A stretch of DNA of 64,000 nt, taken from the NCBI GenBank assembly GCA_948442365.1, contig CAOJRU010000007.1:1-64000 (forward strand). The letters run 5' to 3'. A model generated the notes under the pieces. It saw only the letters and a program-made list of their open reading frames with translations. It was not told the origin of the DNA and did not search any database. Shown piece by piece: positions 1 through 10,057 of this stretch (position 1 is its first letter; each line of letters starts with the position of its first letter). This stretch comes from an uncultured Clostridium sp. GTDB lineage: Bacteria; Bacillota; Clostridia; TANB77; CAG-508. The translations under genes were made by a program, and so were the position numbers.

Positions 1-69
1 ATAATTTTTTTTAATTTTTTTCGAAAAACTATTGACTTTTAATAGTTAGTCTTTCCTCATCTTTCATAC

Positions 70-423
70 TTACTCTGTCGGTTTTGGTGAAACAAACAGT
101 AATGAAAGACAAAATGATAACGACAGTGAAATAGGGTTGAGCTCTTCAATGTCTAATAGCATAAATGTAAAAAATAATATTGTGCCTGTAACTAACATAG
201 CAATCCCTTTGCTGGAGCCGTAAAAAGGACTATACATTTTGGGAAACAAATGTGAAAGGAACGCCCCTATAAAAACACCGACTCCATAAGATAATACAGC
301 ACAAATACTATCCTTTAATGAGTATGTAGACAAAAAAGATATCCCCAGAACCACAACTACACTTACGGAAGCGGGAAAGAGACTTCTAAAAGACTCTTTT
401 AGAACAATTTTTAACCGTTTCAT
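70..423 (-). CDS. Small hypothetical membrane protein
   Basis: Encodes 117 residues with about four hydrophobic segments spread over the whole length, a basic N-terminus (MKRLK) and a short polar tail, so it is probably a small integral membrane protein. I do not recognise the family. The start is backed by a purine-rich AGGAAGG site just upstream on the minus strand. The third codon is CGG, read here as Arg. Conserved genes of this window never use CGG that way, and a +1 shift at it would hit a stop codon at once. Codon choice (more C-ending codons than its neighbours) also suggests a recently acquired gene. Function unknown. Confidence 0.55.
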   Translation of the reverse strand: MKRLKIVLKESFRSLFPASVSVVVVLGISFLSTYSLKDSICAVLSYGVGVFIGAFLSHLFPKMYSPFYGSSKGIAMLVTGTILFFTFMLLDIEELNPISLSLSFCLSLLFVSPKPTE

Positions 424-719
424 CTGCCTTCCTCCTTAACTTTAGAAAGATATATTTTAGTTACTTGCCCATTTGAGCTAATTGCTGGTTAAGTATACTA
501 CAAATTACATAAAAAAGCAATCCAACAAAAAATTCTGTATATCGAAACAAATTGTCAAAATTTTTAATATAATTGAAGCTTTGTCTAATATAAAATAGAA
601 AAATGTTACAATGTAGGAAGTATATTACAGAACTGTTAAATGTATGTTACATTTCAGTAAATACTATTGACATTATCCAAAAAAAGAATAAAATAGGAAT
701 AGCAAAGAAAGGCAAAATT

Positions 720-1280
720 ATGAGAATAATAGGTGGAAAAGCAAAAGGAACCAAACTATATACATTAGAAGGTGAAAGTACAAGGCCAACATTAGATCGA
801 GTAAGAGAATCTTTATTTAATATTCTTCAATATGAACTACAAGAAGCAATCTTTTTGGACTTATTTTCAGGAAGTGGAGCTTGTGGGCTAGAAGCTGTTA
901 GTCGAGGTGCGAACAAAGCAATTTTATGTGACAAATCAAAGCAAGCCATTGAAATTATCAAAAAAAACATACAAAAAACACATACAGAAGAAAAAGTAGA
1001 ACTCTATCAAGCTAGTTTTGAAGAAGTATTAAAAACGAAAATAAAAGAAAAGTTAGATATTATTTTTATGGATCCACCCTATGAAACGAACTATGCCTAT
1101 CAAGCAGTAAAAATAATTTTAGAGAATAAATTAATAAAACAAGATAGTATGATAATTATTGAAACAGATCAAATAAAAAAGGTAAAAGAACAATTAGAAA
1201 CGTTAGAAATAGAAATCATGGATGAAAGAAAATATGGAAGAGCATATCTTATCTTCTTAAGCCAAAAAAGAAAGGGGTAA
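720..1280 (+). CDS. rsmD: 16S rRNA (guanine(966)-N(2))-methyltransferase RsmD
   Basis: SAM-dependent methyltransferase that modifies G966 of 16S rRNA in the small subunit. The N-terminal MRIIGGKAKG is the classic RsmD start, followed by the STRPTLDRVRES segment, the SAM-binding LDLFSGSGACGLEA loop and the catalytic DPPY motif near residue 120. An in-frame ATG at 603 exists, but the family start and the AAGAAAGG ribosome site fix translation at 720, giving about 186 residues, normal for RsmD. The stop is 3 bases before the next gene, so the two are probably co-transcribed. Family identification is secure. Confidence 0.93.
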   Translation: MRIIGGKAKGTKLYTLEGESTRPTLDRVRESLFNILQYELQEAIFLDLFSGSGACGLEAVSRGANKAILCDKSKQAIEIIKKNIQKTHTEEKVELYQASFEEVLKTKIKEKLDIIFMDPPYETNYAYQAVKIILENKLIKQDSMIIIETDQIKKVKEQLETLEIEIMDERKYGRAYLIFLSQKRKG

Positions 1281-1283
1281 ACC

Positions 1284-1787
1284 ATGGAAATATTCACAAT
1301 ATTAGAAACGTTAGAGGAATTATTGGAAACAAGTAAAAATGTACCATTTTCTTCAAAAGGTATAGTAGATAAGGAGGAAATGTTAGATTTAATCAAAGAA
1401 ATACGAATAAAGCTTCCCGATGAATTGAAGCAAGCAAAATGGGTCAAAGAAGAAAGACAGCGTATCTTGGTAGAGGCTCAAAAAGAAGCAGATGGCATTG
1501 TGAAAGAAGCAGAAAATAGAATCATAGCTATGGTAGATGAACATGAAATAACTAGAAAAGCTTATGACCAAAAAACAGAAATTATAGAAACAGCCAATGA
1601 AATGTCAAGAGAAATATCAAAAGGAACCAAAGAATATGCAGACACATTATTATTAAATACAGAGGAAGTGTTAAACAATACATTAGCCAAATTAGAAAAT
1701 AATATGTCAGAAGCATTAAACTTGATGCAACTTTCATTAGAAGATACAATAAAAACCATACAAAATAGTAGAAAAGAATTAAAATAG
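1284..1787 (+). CDS. Coiled-coil protein of the RsmD neighbourhood
   Basis: A 167-residue soluble protein, nearly all helical and very rich in Glu, Lys and Ala. Residues 55-110 resemble the long helix of ATP-synthase b-subunit or DivIVA-like proteins (RILVEAQKEADGIVKEAE). The C-terminal third contains repeated Asn/Leu/Glu helices. There is no membrane segment, so it is not a true F0 b subunit. Proteins of this type are often encoded between rsmD and coaD in Clostridia and usually carry no function. It lies 3 bases after rsmD and is followed by a terminator. Function unknown; a scaffold role is only a guess. Confidence 0.7.
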   Translation: MEIFTILETLEELLETSKNVPFSSKGIVDKEEMLDLIKEIRIKLPDELKQAKWVKEERQRILVEAQKEADGIVKEAENRIIAMVDEHEITRKAYDQKTEIIETANEMSREISKGTKEYADTLLLNTEEVLNNTLAKLENNMSEALNLMQLSLEDTIKTIQNSRKELK

Positions 1788-1793
1788 AAAAGT

Positions 1794-1825
1794 AAAAAGT
1801 CAGATGTTATAATTCTGGCTTTTTT
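1794..1825 (+). terminator. Rho-independent terminator after the rsmD pair
   Basis: An 11-base stem (AAAAAGTCAGA paired with TCTGGCTTTTT, with one G-T pair), a 9-base loop and a T-rich tail directly after the stop codon at 1787. Confidence 0.75.
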
Positions 1826-1910
1826 AGGGAAAAAAGATAGGAAGAACAGGCATTTATTAAGGAATTTAAATCAATTCTATATAAAATCGAACAAAAGGAT
1901 GGTGCAAGAA

Positions 1911-4373
1911 ATGGCAAAAAAACGAAGATATAAAAAAAAGAGAAGTACAGCTTCTAAAGCAGATATGACAGTAGTTGTTATGATTATAGTTAGCATTTTA
2001 TTAGCAGTACTAATTTATACAAAATCGGGAGTAATTGGAGTAAAACTAAATGAAATATTAGGTGGTATGTTAGGCATTGTGCAATACGTATTACCAATTG
2101 GCATATTTGTAATAGCGATTAAATTGGCATCAGAAGGAAGCGAAGAATTAAAGGCTAAACTAATCCAATATGGAATATTATTAGTAAGTCTTTGTATTGT
2201 ATTTAGTGTATTTCAAATTTCATCAGGAGAATTACAAAACAATAAAGAATTATCAGAAGTAGTCAAAGATGCCTATACATTAGGTTCACAAAGTAAAGGG
2301 GGAGGAGCGATCGGAGCCTGTGGAGCCGTACCGCTAAATAAATTACTAGGAGATATAGGAGCCATTATACTTTGTTTAGGAATAGCATTTGTATTAATCG
2401 TATTTACTTTTGGAATTAACATGTCAGAGATCATTAATAAAATGGTAGAAGGGGCAGAAGAAAGAAAAGAAGAAAGGTTAGCACGAAGAGAAGAAATGCG
2501 TAAACAGATGGAAAAAGAAGAAAAAGAAACGCCAGCTGAACGTAGAAGAAGAGAAAGAGAAGAAAGACTTGTGCAAAAACAACTAGCAAAACAAGAAAAA
2601 GCAGCGATGGAAGAACAAATCAAAATCAATTTTGGTGGAAGATTTGTAGATAATACAGATGAAAACAATGGACTACAGAAATACGATCATAGTGAAGACG
2701 ATTTAGAGCCACTAACTAAGCAATCAAAAATGCAAGCAAAACAAGAAAAAAGAAAAATGCAAGTACCAGAAATAGATAACACAGATTCAGAAATGCAACC
2801 AGATGTGATTGAAAGTAATCTATTTAAAAATGTAGAAGAAGAAAAAGAAGATAAAACCAAAGCAGTTCTACAATTAGAACATGCTATGACCGTAGAAGAT
2901 GAACATTACGAATACCCACCATTAGAAATTTTAGGAAGACCAAGTAAAAAGTCCTTAAAAGGAGGAGCCAAAGCCTTAACTGATACAGCAGCCAAATTGC
3001 AAAAAACATTACATAGTTTTGGGGTATCCGCAAAAGTTGAGAATGTTTCAGTAGGACCAGCTATTACTAGATATGAACTAAAACCAGCAGAAGGAGTACG
3101 TGTTAGTAAAATTGCAAACTTAGCAGATGATATTGCCCTTAATTTAGCAGCAGAAACCATTAGAATTGAAGCACCAATACCAGGAAAACAAGCCGTTGGA
3201 ATTGAAGTACCAAATACACAGAGAGAAGCGGTACATTTAAGAGAAGTTTTAGATAGTGATGTATTTAGAGATAATGACTCAAAATTAGCAATTGCCTTAG
3301 GGAAAGACGTAGCAGGCAATGTACAATTAGCGGATATTGCAAAAATGCCCCATGTATTAATTGCCGGATCCACTGGTTCAGGAAAGAGTGTATGTATCAA
3401 TACCATCATTACCAGTATTATTTATCATGCCAAACCAAGTGAAGTTAAATTTGTTATGGTAGACCCTAAAGTAGTAGAATTATCCGTTTATAATGGTATA
3501 CCACATCTATTGATTCCCGTTGTAACCGATCCTAAAAAAGCAGCAGGGGCATTAGCATGGGCTGTACAAGAAATGGACAATCGTTATAATTTATTTGCAG
3601 AAAAAGGAGTAAGAGACTTAAAAGGATATAACAAGGCCATTGAGAATGACGAAGAGTTAGGACAATTACCACAAATCGTTATCATAGTCGATGAGTTGGC
3701 AGACTTGATGATGGTAGCTAAAAATGATGTGGAAGATGCGATTTGTAGATTAGCACAAAAAGCAAGAGCAGCAGGTATGCACTTGGTAATTGCCACACAA
3801 AGACCATCCGTAGATGTTATTACAGGACTAATCAAAGCCAATGTACCATCCAGAATTGCTTTTGCCGTATCTTCTCAAGTAGACTCTAGGACCATTTTAG
3901 ATAGTGTAGGAGCAGAAAAGTTATTAGGAAAAGGAGACATGCTATACTTCCCATCAGGAGCACCAAAGCCATCTAGAGTGCAAGGAGCATTTGTAACAGA
4001 TGATGAAGTAGAAAAAATAGTTGACTTTGTCAAATCAAATGGCACAGCAACTTATAGTGAAGATATTTTAGAAAGTATAGAAAATAGTAATAAAACAGAT
4101 AAGGAAATAATGGGGGAAACAACAGAAGATGACGATACCGATCCATTTTTAATGGAAGCGATACAAACTGTCATAGAAACAGGACAAGCCTCTACGTCGT
4201 TTATCCAAAGAAGATTTAAAGTAGGTTATGCAAGAGCAGGAAGAATTATTGATCAAATGGAAGAAAGAGGCGTTATTTCTGGCTATCAAGGAAGTAAACC
4301 AAGAGAAGTTCTTATGACGTTAGATAGATGGAATGAATTGAAAATGGGACAAGGAGAAGGCGAAGCATCATAG
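1911..4373 (+). CDS. ftsK: DNA translocase FtsK/SpoIIIE
   Basis: Septal ATP-driven DNA pump that clears chromosomes from the division or sporulation septum. The protein is about 820 residues. A basic N-terminus ([11 protein letters not shown]) and four hydrophobic segments (about residues 20-170) anchor it. A long charged linker (about 185-330) and the alpha/beta motor follow, with Walker A GSTGSGKS near 485, Walker [12 protein letters not shown] near 595 and the [17 protein letters not shown] segment. The winged-helix gamma domain ([19 protein letters not shown]) closes it. An ATG at 1899 overlaps the AAAAGGA site, so 1911 is the better start. It sits alone after a terminator and just ahead of an unknown gene. 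Whether it works in division or sporulation cannot be told from sequence. Confidence 0.95.
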   Translation: MAKKRRYKKKRSTASKADMTVVVMIIVSILLAVLIYTKSGVIGVKLNEILGGMLGIVQYVLPIGIFVIAIKLASEGSEELKAKLIQYGILLVSLCIVFSVFQISSGELQNNKELSEVVKDAYTLGSQSKGGGAIGACGAVPLNKLLGDIGAIILCLGIAFVLIVFTFGINMSEIINKMVEGAEERKEERLARREEMRKQMEKEEKETPAERRRREREERLVQKQLAKQEKAAMEEQIKINFGGRFVDNTDENNGLQKYDHSEDDLEPLTKQSKMQAKQEKRKMQVPEIDNTDSEMQPDVIESNLFKNVEEEKEDKTKAVLQLEHAMTVEDEHYEYPPLEILGRPSKKSLKGGAKALTDTAAKLQKTLHSFGVSAKVENVSVGPAITRYELKPAEGVRVSKIANLADDIALNLAAETIRIEAPIPGKQAVGIEVPNTQREAVHLREVLDSDVFRDNDSKLAIALGKDVAGNVQLADIAKMPHVLIAGSTGSGKSVCINTIITSIIYHAKPSEVKFVMVDPKVVELSVYNGIPHLLIPVVTDPKKAAGALAWAVQEMDNRYNLFAEKGVRDLKGYNKAIENDEELGQLPQIVIIVDELADLMMVAKNDVEDAICRLAQKARAAGMHLVIATQRPSVDVITGLIKANVPSRIAFAVSSQVDSRTILDSVGAEKLLGKGDMLYFPSGAPKPSRVQGAFVTDDEVEKIVDFVKSNGTATYSEDILESIENSNKTDKEIMGETTEDDDTDPFLMEAIQTVIETGQASTSFIQRRFKVGYARAGRIIDQMEERGVISGYQGSKPREVLMTLDRWNELKMGQGEGEAS

Positions 4374-4397
4374 AAACCTTTTGAAAGGAGAAAAATC

Positions 4398-5981
4398 TTG
4401 CAAAAGAAGACAGAAAAATTTTTCGATAAAATTGTAAAAAAGGATTATAATAATGAACTCGAAAAAGTTCTTGAAAAAAAGGCGTTTCATGAAGATACTA
4501 AAAGTATGCTACTTAGTATTTTATATAAAATTGAAACCGCCTATAAGGACTATGAAAAAGTGAAACCCAATGTGGAAGACAAAGAAAATTTTATCCAATC
4601 TATCATTAATAGTATACAAAAAAATTGTGAGGATATAAAAATTGTAAAGTTAAACACCAAAGAGTGTGAAATGTTAGGAAATAAAACATTCTTAGTAGAA
4701 AAAAGCAAAAAAAGAATTATATGTTATCCATTAGAAAGAAAGTTATTATATTGTATATCCAAAATAGATAAAAAGGAAACCATTATTAAAGACAAATATT
4801 CAATTATTGATAGGACATTGTCTGATTTAATCAATGTAGGAAATAACATAGATACTGTTGAACCAATGCGTGATTTTAATGGTTATTCTTGGACAACCAT
4901 TCCAAGAGAAATAGAAAGTATCAGACACAATATTGTATATCAAAATATTAGAATATTAGTCGGACAATATTTTTTGAACCACTGGATTCAAAATAAAGAA
5001 TATATGATAGACTATATGGAAACGTTTAAAGATAAATTAGAAGAACAATATGGAAAAGAACATCAACAAAATATCCTAAAGCTTTTAAATAAAATATCAG
5101 TACTATTGGCAATTAGATACAATCCAAAACTAAAAAATAGATTGCAAAAAGAAAAGGTAGAAGTAGAAAAAAAATTAAAAAAAATAAGAAATAATCAAAA
5201 TTTCATACAGGAAATAACCAAAGAAAAAAGAGAATTAACCAAAGATATTAAACGAATGGATGAAACATTGAATAATAGAAATATGTTACAAGAAGAGTAT
5301 GAAAAAAGAAATGAATACTTGCCATTGCAAGAAAAAATTTTTAGTGTGAGAATTTTATCTCAAATGATGGCAAAAGAAAGAGAAGAGAAACTAAAAAGAT
5401 TAGAAAGATTAAACAAATTACTAAATCCACAAGAATTTGTCAAAATAAAAAAAGAATTAGAAAACAAAGAAAAATATCTAAAATTGTTAGACATCGTAGA
5501 GATAGAGAAAGAAATTATCAATAGTATATTAGTATTTCAAAAAGCATTTTTACTTTGTTATCAAAATAAAATAGCAAAAATAGATACGAAACAAGAATTG
5601 ATGAAGTGTATCTATGAATTTAGGTATTATTGTTTGTTGCCATTTAATGATAGTCAGGAAATTGGCGAAGTAGAAGTGATAAAGTCCCAAATTGAAGAAG
5701 TAGAAATGCTACTGATTAACAAAGCTCATGAATTAAAGTTGATGGAGACTTTTTCACAAGAAAAAGAAATTGATTATCAAATTGCAAAAAATATATTTCA
5801 TATCAGAGTTATTAATTTAGAGAATTTATATATTAAAGTAACGAAAGAACAAAATTACTACTATGTTCAAGTATTTGATGAGGATGTATTTGAAGAAAAA
5901 ATTGAAATTGAAAATATGTGGGGATTTGATAAAAAGGAACTATCTTTTAAATTAAATAAAAAAGTAAGATTATTTAATTAG
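4398..5981 (+). CDS. Unknown coiled-coil protein
   Basis: A 527-residue cytoplasmic protein of no family I recognise. Translation starts at TTG 4398, fixed by AAAGGAG eight bases upstream; no ATG lies nearby in frame. The first 230 residues look globular (Trp- and Tyr-containing stretch around 155-200), residues 240-370 are a Lys/Glu-rich coiled coil, and the last 60 residues appear to be a small beta domain (YYYVQVFDEDVFEEKIEIE). There is no signal peptide or membrane segment. The gene follows ftsK by 24 bases and may share its transcript, which hints at a link with DNA segregation, but this is only positional. Confidence 0.75.
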   Translation: MQKKTEKFFDKIVKKDYNNELEKVLEKKAFHEDTKSMLLSILYKIETAYKDYEKVKPNVEDKENFIQSIINSIQKNCEDIKIVKLNTKECEMLGNKTFLVEKSKKRIICYPLERKLLYCISKIDKKETIIKDKYSIIDRTLSDLINVGNNIDTVEPMRDFNGYSWTTIPREIESIRHNIVYQNIRILVGQYFLNHWIQNKEYMIDYMETFKDKLEEQYGKEHQQNILKLLNKISVLLAIRYNPKLKNRLQKEKVEVEKKLKKIRNNQNFIQEITKEKRELTKDIKRMDETLNNRNMLQEEYEKRNEYLPLQEKIFSVRILSQMMAKEREEKLKRLERLNKLLNPQEFVKIKKELENKEKYLKLLDIVEIEKEIINSILVFQKAFLLCYQNKIAKIDTKQELMKCIYEFRYYCLLPFNDSQEIGEVEVIKSQIEEVEMLLINKAHELKLMETFSQEKEIDYQIAKNIFHIRVINLENLYIKVTKEQNYYYVQVFDEDVFEEKIEIENMWGFDKKELSFKLNKKVRLFN

Positions 5982-6033
5982 TATTAGTTTATGAAATTAA
6001 ATCAATATTTTATAAGAAGGGAAGAAAAGGTAG

Positions 6034-7696
6034 ATGAAAATTACATTTTTGGGAGCAACCAAAACCGTTACTGGTTCAAATTTTTTAGTAGAAGCTTGTG
6101 GAAAGAAATTTTTAGTAGATTGTGGAATGTGGCAAGGAAAAACAGAATATGAAACGCAAAATGCAGAAGAATTTGAATTTAATCCAACCAATATAGACTT
6201 TATGTTATTAACACATGCTCATATTGATCATTCAGGAAGAATTCCAAAATTATACAACGAAGGATATAGAAACAAAATATATGCCCATAAAGCAACTTGT
6301 GACCTATGTGCCTTAATGTTACCAGACAGTGGACATATTCAGGAGATGGAAAACGAATGGAAAAATAAAAAAAGAAAAAGAAAAGGCGAAAAAGAAATAG
6401 AACCATTGTATACAGCAGAAGAAGCAGCAAGATCATTAGAAATATTAGAACCAGTACAATATGACGAAATCATAGAAATCACAGAAGACATCCATGTTAG
6501 ATTTAATGATGCAGGCCATATGTTAGGTTCTAGTATTATTGAACTATGGACAAAGGAAGACGGAAAAGAAACCAAAACAGTATTCACAGGAGATTTAGGA
6601 AATAATGATATTCCATTATTAGACTCACCAACCATGATAGAAAGTGCAGACTATTTAGTCATGGAATCTACCTATGGAAGTAGGCTACACTTAAGAAATG
6701 ACGAAAAAGCAGAACTATTTTTAGACATTGTATCAGAAACCTTAGATAAGGAAGGAAGTGTTGTCATTCCATCCTTTGCTGTAGGAAGAACACAAGAGAT
6801 TTTATATGAAATCAATAAATTAAAAGAAATTAAAGACGATGACGAATTCAGAAGAAAATATAAAACATTAATGAAATCCAATGTATATGTAGATAGTCCA
6901 TTAGCCATATCAGCAACCGAAGTGTTTAGAGAAAACACCAATCTTTTCGAAGAACAAATCCAAGAAGAAATTATGCAAGGAGACAACCCACTTGAATTTC
7001 CAGGATTAAAATTCACGCAAACAGCAGATGAATCCAAAGCATTAAATGAAGATAGTACCCCAAGTATTATCATCTCAGCAAGTCGGAATGTGTGAAGTAG
7101 GAAGAATTAAACATCATCTAAAGCATAATTTATGGAATCCAAAATCCACCATACTTTTTGTTGGTTACCAAGCGCCAGGAACGTTAGGGTATAGCATTGT
7201 AAATGGTGCTAAAAAAGTAAAAATATTTGGAGAAGAAATTGCCGTAAATGCTAGAATTGAATACATTGAAGGATATTCGGGACATGCCGATCAAGAAGGA
7301 TTAATGAACTTTATCTATTCTTTTATCAATAAGCCAAAACATATCTTCTTAGTACATGGAGAAGCAGAAGCACAAAAAGTCTTAGAAGAAAAAATCCAGA
7401 AAGACACAGGCATTGGGGTAACCATTCCAGAATTTGGCGAAACTTATGAAATAAATGCCATAGAAGAAAACGAAGAAAAAATAAAAATGACACATAAAAT
7501 AGAAAGAAAAATTGCTAATAGCATAAGACATGAGGTAATAGAACGATTAGAAAAATTAAAAGAAGAAATTAAAGATATGGACACTTATGTAAGACAAGAT
7601 ATAGATGATGAAAAACTAAAAGATGAGGATATCTTTAGAATTAATGAGAAAATAAAAGATTTAGAAAAACAAATTATAAATGTAATAGATGGTTAG
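6034..7696 (+). CDS. MBL-fold / beta-CASP RNA-processing exonuclease, one CGG +1 shift
   Basis: Metallo-beta-lactamase fold with a beta-CASP insert, the family of mRNA 3'-end and RNase J-like nucleases (CPSF73/YsxC-type 'RNA specificity factor' group). Visible: the zinc motif HAHIDHSGR near residue 60, GHMLGSS and GDLGNND, the beta-CASP region with SFAVGRTQE, then SGMCEVGRI..HHL and HADQEGL, HGE for the remaining zinc ligands. The reading frame breaks at 7084: the codon after Ser350 is CGG and the zero frame ends two codons later. Dropping the C gives Gly-Met-Cys-Glu-Val, the expected beta-CASP motif, and the frame then runs to 7696. The joined product is about 553 residues, normal for the family, with a charged helical tail. 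It starts at ATG 6034 after GAAGGGAAG. Confidence 0.88.
7084..7086 (+). other. CGG +1 recoding site in the MBL nuclease gene
   Basis: Frame reads GCA AGT CGG AAT GTG TGA; skipping the C gives GCA AGT GGA ATG TGT GAA, restoring the conserved SGMCE motif. Confidence 0.85.
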
Positions 7697-7784
7697 GTGT
7701 ATTTTGGGACAGGCACAACTTATCCGTTTTGGTATGTTTTGGGACAGGCACAACTTATCCATTTTGGTGTATTTTGGGACAGGT
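7694..7784 (+). repeat. REP-like tandem repeat, family A
   Basis: Two and a half tandem units of about 40 bases, each holding TTTTGGGACAGGCACAACTT followed by ATCC(A/G)TTTTGGT. The same unit occurs at 9860, 10881, 18523 and 18768, on either strand, always between genes. Copies sit on both sides of the RAYT gene at 10058, which probably mobilises them. Confidence 0.85.
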
Positions 7785-7884
7785 TTAACTAAGCTCTAAA
7801 TAAATGAATAAAAGGATAGAATTAAGATTTGGTAAGTAATGCAAACTGTACGATAAATCTATTGGCAACCAAAGAAGAAAAGGA

Positions 7885-9858
7885 ATGATTGTAAAGATGG
7901 AAAATAAATATTTTAATGAAGCAATGGTAGGTAATAAGAATATGTTAGCGACATTTACAGGGAAAGGAGAAATACAAAGAATTTATTTCCCAAGTAAGGA
8001 TAATAGGCAATACTTGGATTATTTCCATACAGGCGTAAAAATCAATCATTCAGATTTAATCTATTTGCATGATGATATTAATAATGTTTATAAACAATAT
8101 TATGATACAGATACTAATATATTAAATACAGAAATTACAAATACGTATTTTAATTTAAAAGTTCTTCAAACAGATTATGTGATGATAAAAGAAAATGTAT
8201 TAGTTAAGAAATACATCTTTTTAAATGAGGGAAAAATTGATTTGAATACGAGTTTTTATATTCATTCTGAATTGTTGTCAGATTATAACAATCATGTAAG
8301 TTGTAAGATAATAGATGGTGGTATGATGCAATATGCTCATGATTTTACTTTTTCGACTTTTGCTAAAGGGCATCAACTTTCAAAACATCAAATCAATGGT
8401 AGCAAAGAAACCATCAAAAGAGGAGAAATCTATGATAAAGATTACATTGGAATGTCAAATGATGCAAGCATTTGCTATGATTTAGGAATCATTCATCCAC
8501 AAGAAAAGAAAACATTGGAGATTTGTATTGCGATTGGGGAAAATAAAAATATATCACAAATTGAAACGGAAATCGAAAGAATTAAGAAGATTGACTTAAA
8601 TAAAGAATATACAGAGACAAAAACTTATTGGCGTAAATATGTAAAAACACATAATGGATTAAACTTAAAAGAGCCAGAAAATAGCTATGAAGAGAAAATT
8701 TGTGATATCTATAAAAGAAGTATTCTATTATTTCCACTGTTAACCAATGCAGAAACAGGAGGAATTATTGCTTCAGCGGAAGTAGATGAAAACTTTACAC
8801 AATGCGGAAGATATGCTTATTGCTGGACAAGAGATGCAGTATTTATGACAAAAGCTTTGGATATTTTAAAAATGGAGAAAGAAACAGAAAAGTTTTATAA
8901 GATATTTTGTAAAAAGACGCAAAGCAAAAATGGGATGTGGGAACAAAGATTTTTTACAGATGGAAAATTAGCACCAGCTTGGGGATATCAAATTGATGAG
9001 ACAGCAAGTGTTGTATATGGTATCTATGAACACCATCAATATACAAAATCAGAGAAATTTTTAAAAGACAATTTACAAATGTGCGAAAAAGCGGTAAATT
9101 TCTTGAAAGGATATGTGCAAGATTGGTTATCGATAAGTGGACAAGATGAGCATGATAAGGACAAAGTAAAACAAGAAATAGAAAAGAACGGAACTCATCA
9201 AGAACATAAATATCATGTAAGTTATGACCTTTGGGAAATGTGCGAGGGAATTCATTTATATTCGTTAGCAAGCATTTATGCTGCGTTTGAGTGTATGCTG
9301 AAAATTTACAAAGTATTAGGAGACAAAACTTCTGATTTTGAAAAAAATCGTTTAAAAGATGAAAAGATAATAAAAAATGAACGAGAACTGGAAAAATTGC
9401 AAGTTGAAATCAAAAAATATATTAATGAAAATATGTATGATGAAGAAAAGAAAACGTATCTAAGAAACACAGAAGATGAAAAGATGGACATTAGCATGAT
9501 AGGTAGTGTAACACCATTTAATGTCTTTAAACCAAAAGAGAAGAAAATCATAAACACAGTAGAAAGAATCAATTTATCTCTAAGAACTTACACAGGAGGA
9601 TACCAAAGATTTGAAGGAGATCACTATAGAAATGGAAATCCATGGCCAATTGCTAATCTATGGATGACATTATATTATTTAGAAACAGGGGAAAAGAAAA
9701 AAGCAAAAGAAACCTTTGACTTTGTTGTAAAAACAGCAGGAAAGCATAGCTTTTTAGGAGAACAAGTAGATAACAATACCTTACAACCTAATTGGGTTTT
9801 AGGTCTTGGTTGGTCACATGCTATGTTTGTTATTGTTTTAGAAAAATTGTATGGTTAA
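7885..9858 (+). CDS. Glycoside hydrolase family 15-like protein (glucoamylase-like)
   Basis: A 657-residue cytoplasmic protein resembling clostridial GH15 glucan 1,4-alpha-glucosidase or dextranase-type enzymes. An N-terminal beta-sandwich (about residues 1-260, opening with GNKNMLATFTGKGEI and RIYFPS) precedes an (alpha/alpha)6 catalytic barrel. That barrel shows the hallmark YCWTRDA near residue 312, the substrate-loop segment WGYQIDETA near 370, DLWEMCEG near 445 and the C-terminal GDHYRNGNPWPIANLW. There is no signal peptide, so it probably cleaves intracellular glycogen or maltodextrins. ATG 7885 is very close to AAAAGGA, so ATG 7897 is an alternative start. It is flanked on both sides by family A repeats. 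Substrate is inferred from family only. Confidence 0.85.
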   Translation: MIVKMENKYFNEAMVGNKNMLATFTGKGEIQRIYFPSKDNRQYLDYFHTGVKINHSDLIYLHDDINNVYKQYYDTDTNILNTEITNTYFNLKVLQTDYVMIKENVLVKKYIFLNEGKIDLNTSFYIHSELLSDYNNHVSCKIIDGGMMQYAHDFTFSTFAKGHQLSKHQINGSKETIKRGEIYDKDYIGMSNDASICYDLGIIHPQEKKTLEICIAIGENKNISQIETEIERIKKIDLNKEYTETKTYWRKYVKTHNGLNLKEPENSYEEKICDIYKRSILLFPLLTNAETGGIIASAEVDENFTQCGRYAYCWTRDAVFMTKALDILKMEKETEKFYKIFCKKTQSKNGMWEQRFFTDGKLAPAWGYQIDETASVVYGIYEHHQYTKSEKFLKDNLQMCEKAVNFLKGYVQDWLSISGQDEHDKDKVKQEIEKNGTHQEHKYHVSYDLWEMCEGIHLYSLASIYAAFECMLKIYKVLGDKTSDFEKNRLKDEKIIKNERELEKLQVEIKKYINENMYDEEKKTYLRNTEDEKMDISMIGSVTPFNVFKPKEKKIINTVERINLSLRTYTGGYQRFEGDHYRNGNPWPIANLWMTLYYLETGEKKKAKETFDFVVKTAGKHSFLGEQVDNNTLQPNWVLGLGWSHAMFVIVLEKLYG

Positions 9859-9859
9859 T

Positions 9860-9960
9860 TTGGTGTGTTTTGGTATATTTTGGGACAGGCACAACCTAGC
9901 CATTTTGGTATATTTTGGGACAGGCACAACTTATCCATTTTGGTATATTTTGGGACAGGT
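9860..9960 (+). repeat. REP-like tandem repeat, family A, upstream of RAYT
   Basis: About two and a half units of the GGGACAGGCACAAC repeat in plus orientation, directly between the GH15 gene and the RAYT transposase gene. Together with the inverted copy at 10881 it brackets the transposase. Confidence 0.85.
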
Positions 9961-9982
9961 CAGAATAAACAAGTAATAAATG

Positions 9983-10030
9983 GAAAAAGAGTATAGCAAA
10001 ATAATGAAAATTGTGTTATACTCTTTTTAT
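9983..10030 (+). terminator. Terminator hairpin ahead of the RAYT gene
   Basis: AAAAAGAGTATA pairs with TATACTCTTTTT across a 21-base loop, with a T run on the 3' side. It insulates the RAYT gene from upstream transcription. Confidence 0.65.
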
Positions 10031-10057
10031 AAAATCAAATAAAGGAGGTTAAATTGT

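Noticed and set aside
603..719. N-terminal extension of RsmD from ATG 603
   Set aside because: The extension is not family-like and lacks a ribosome site; MRIIGGKAKG at 720 is the standard start.
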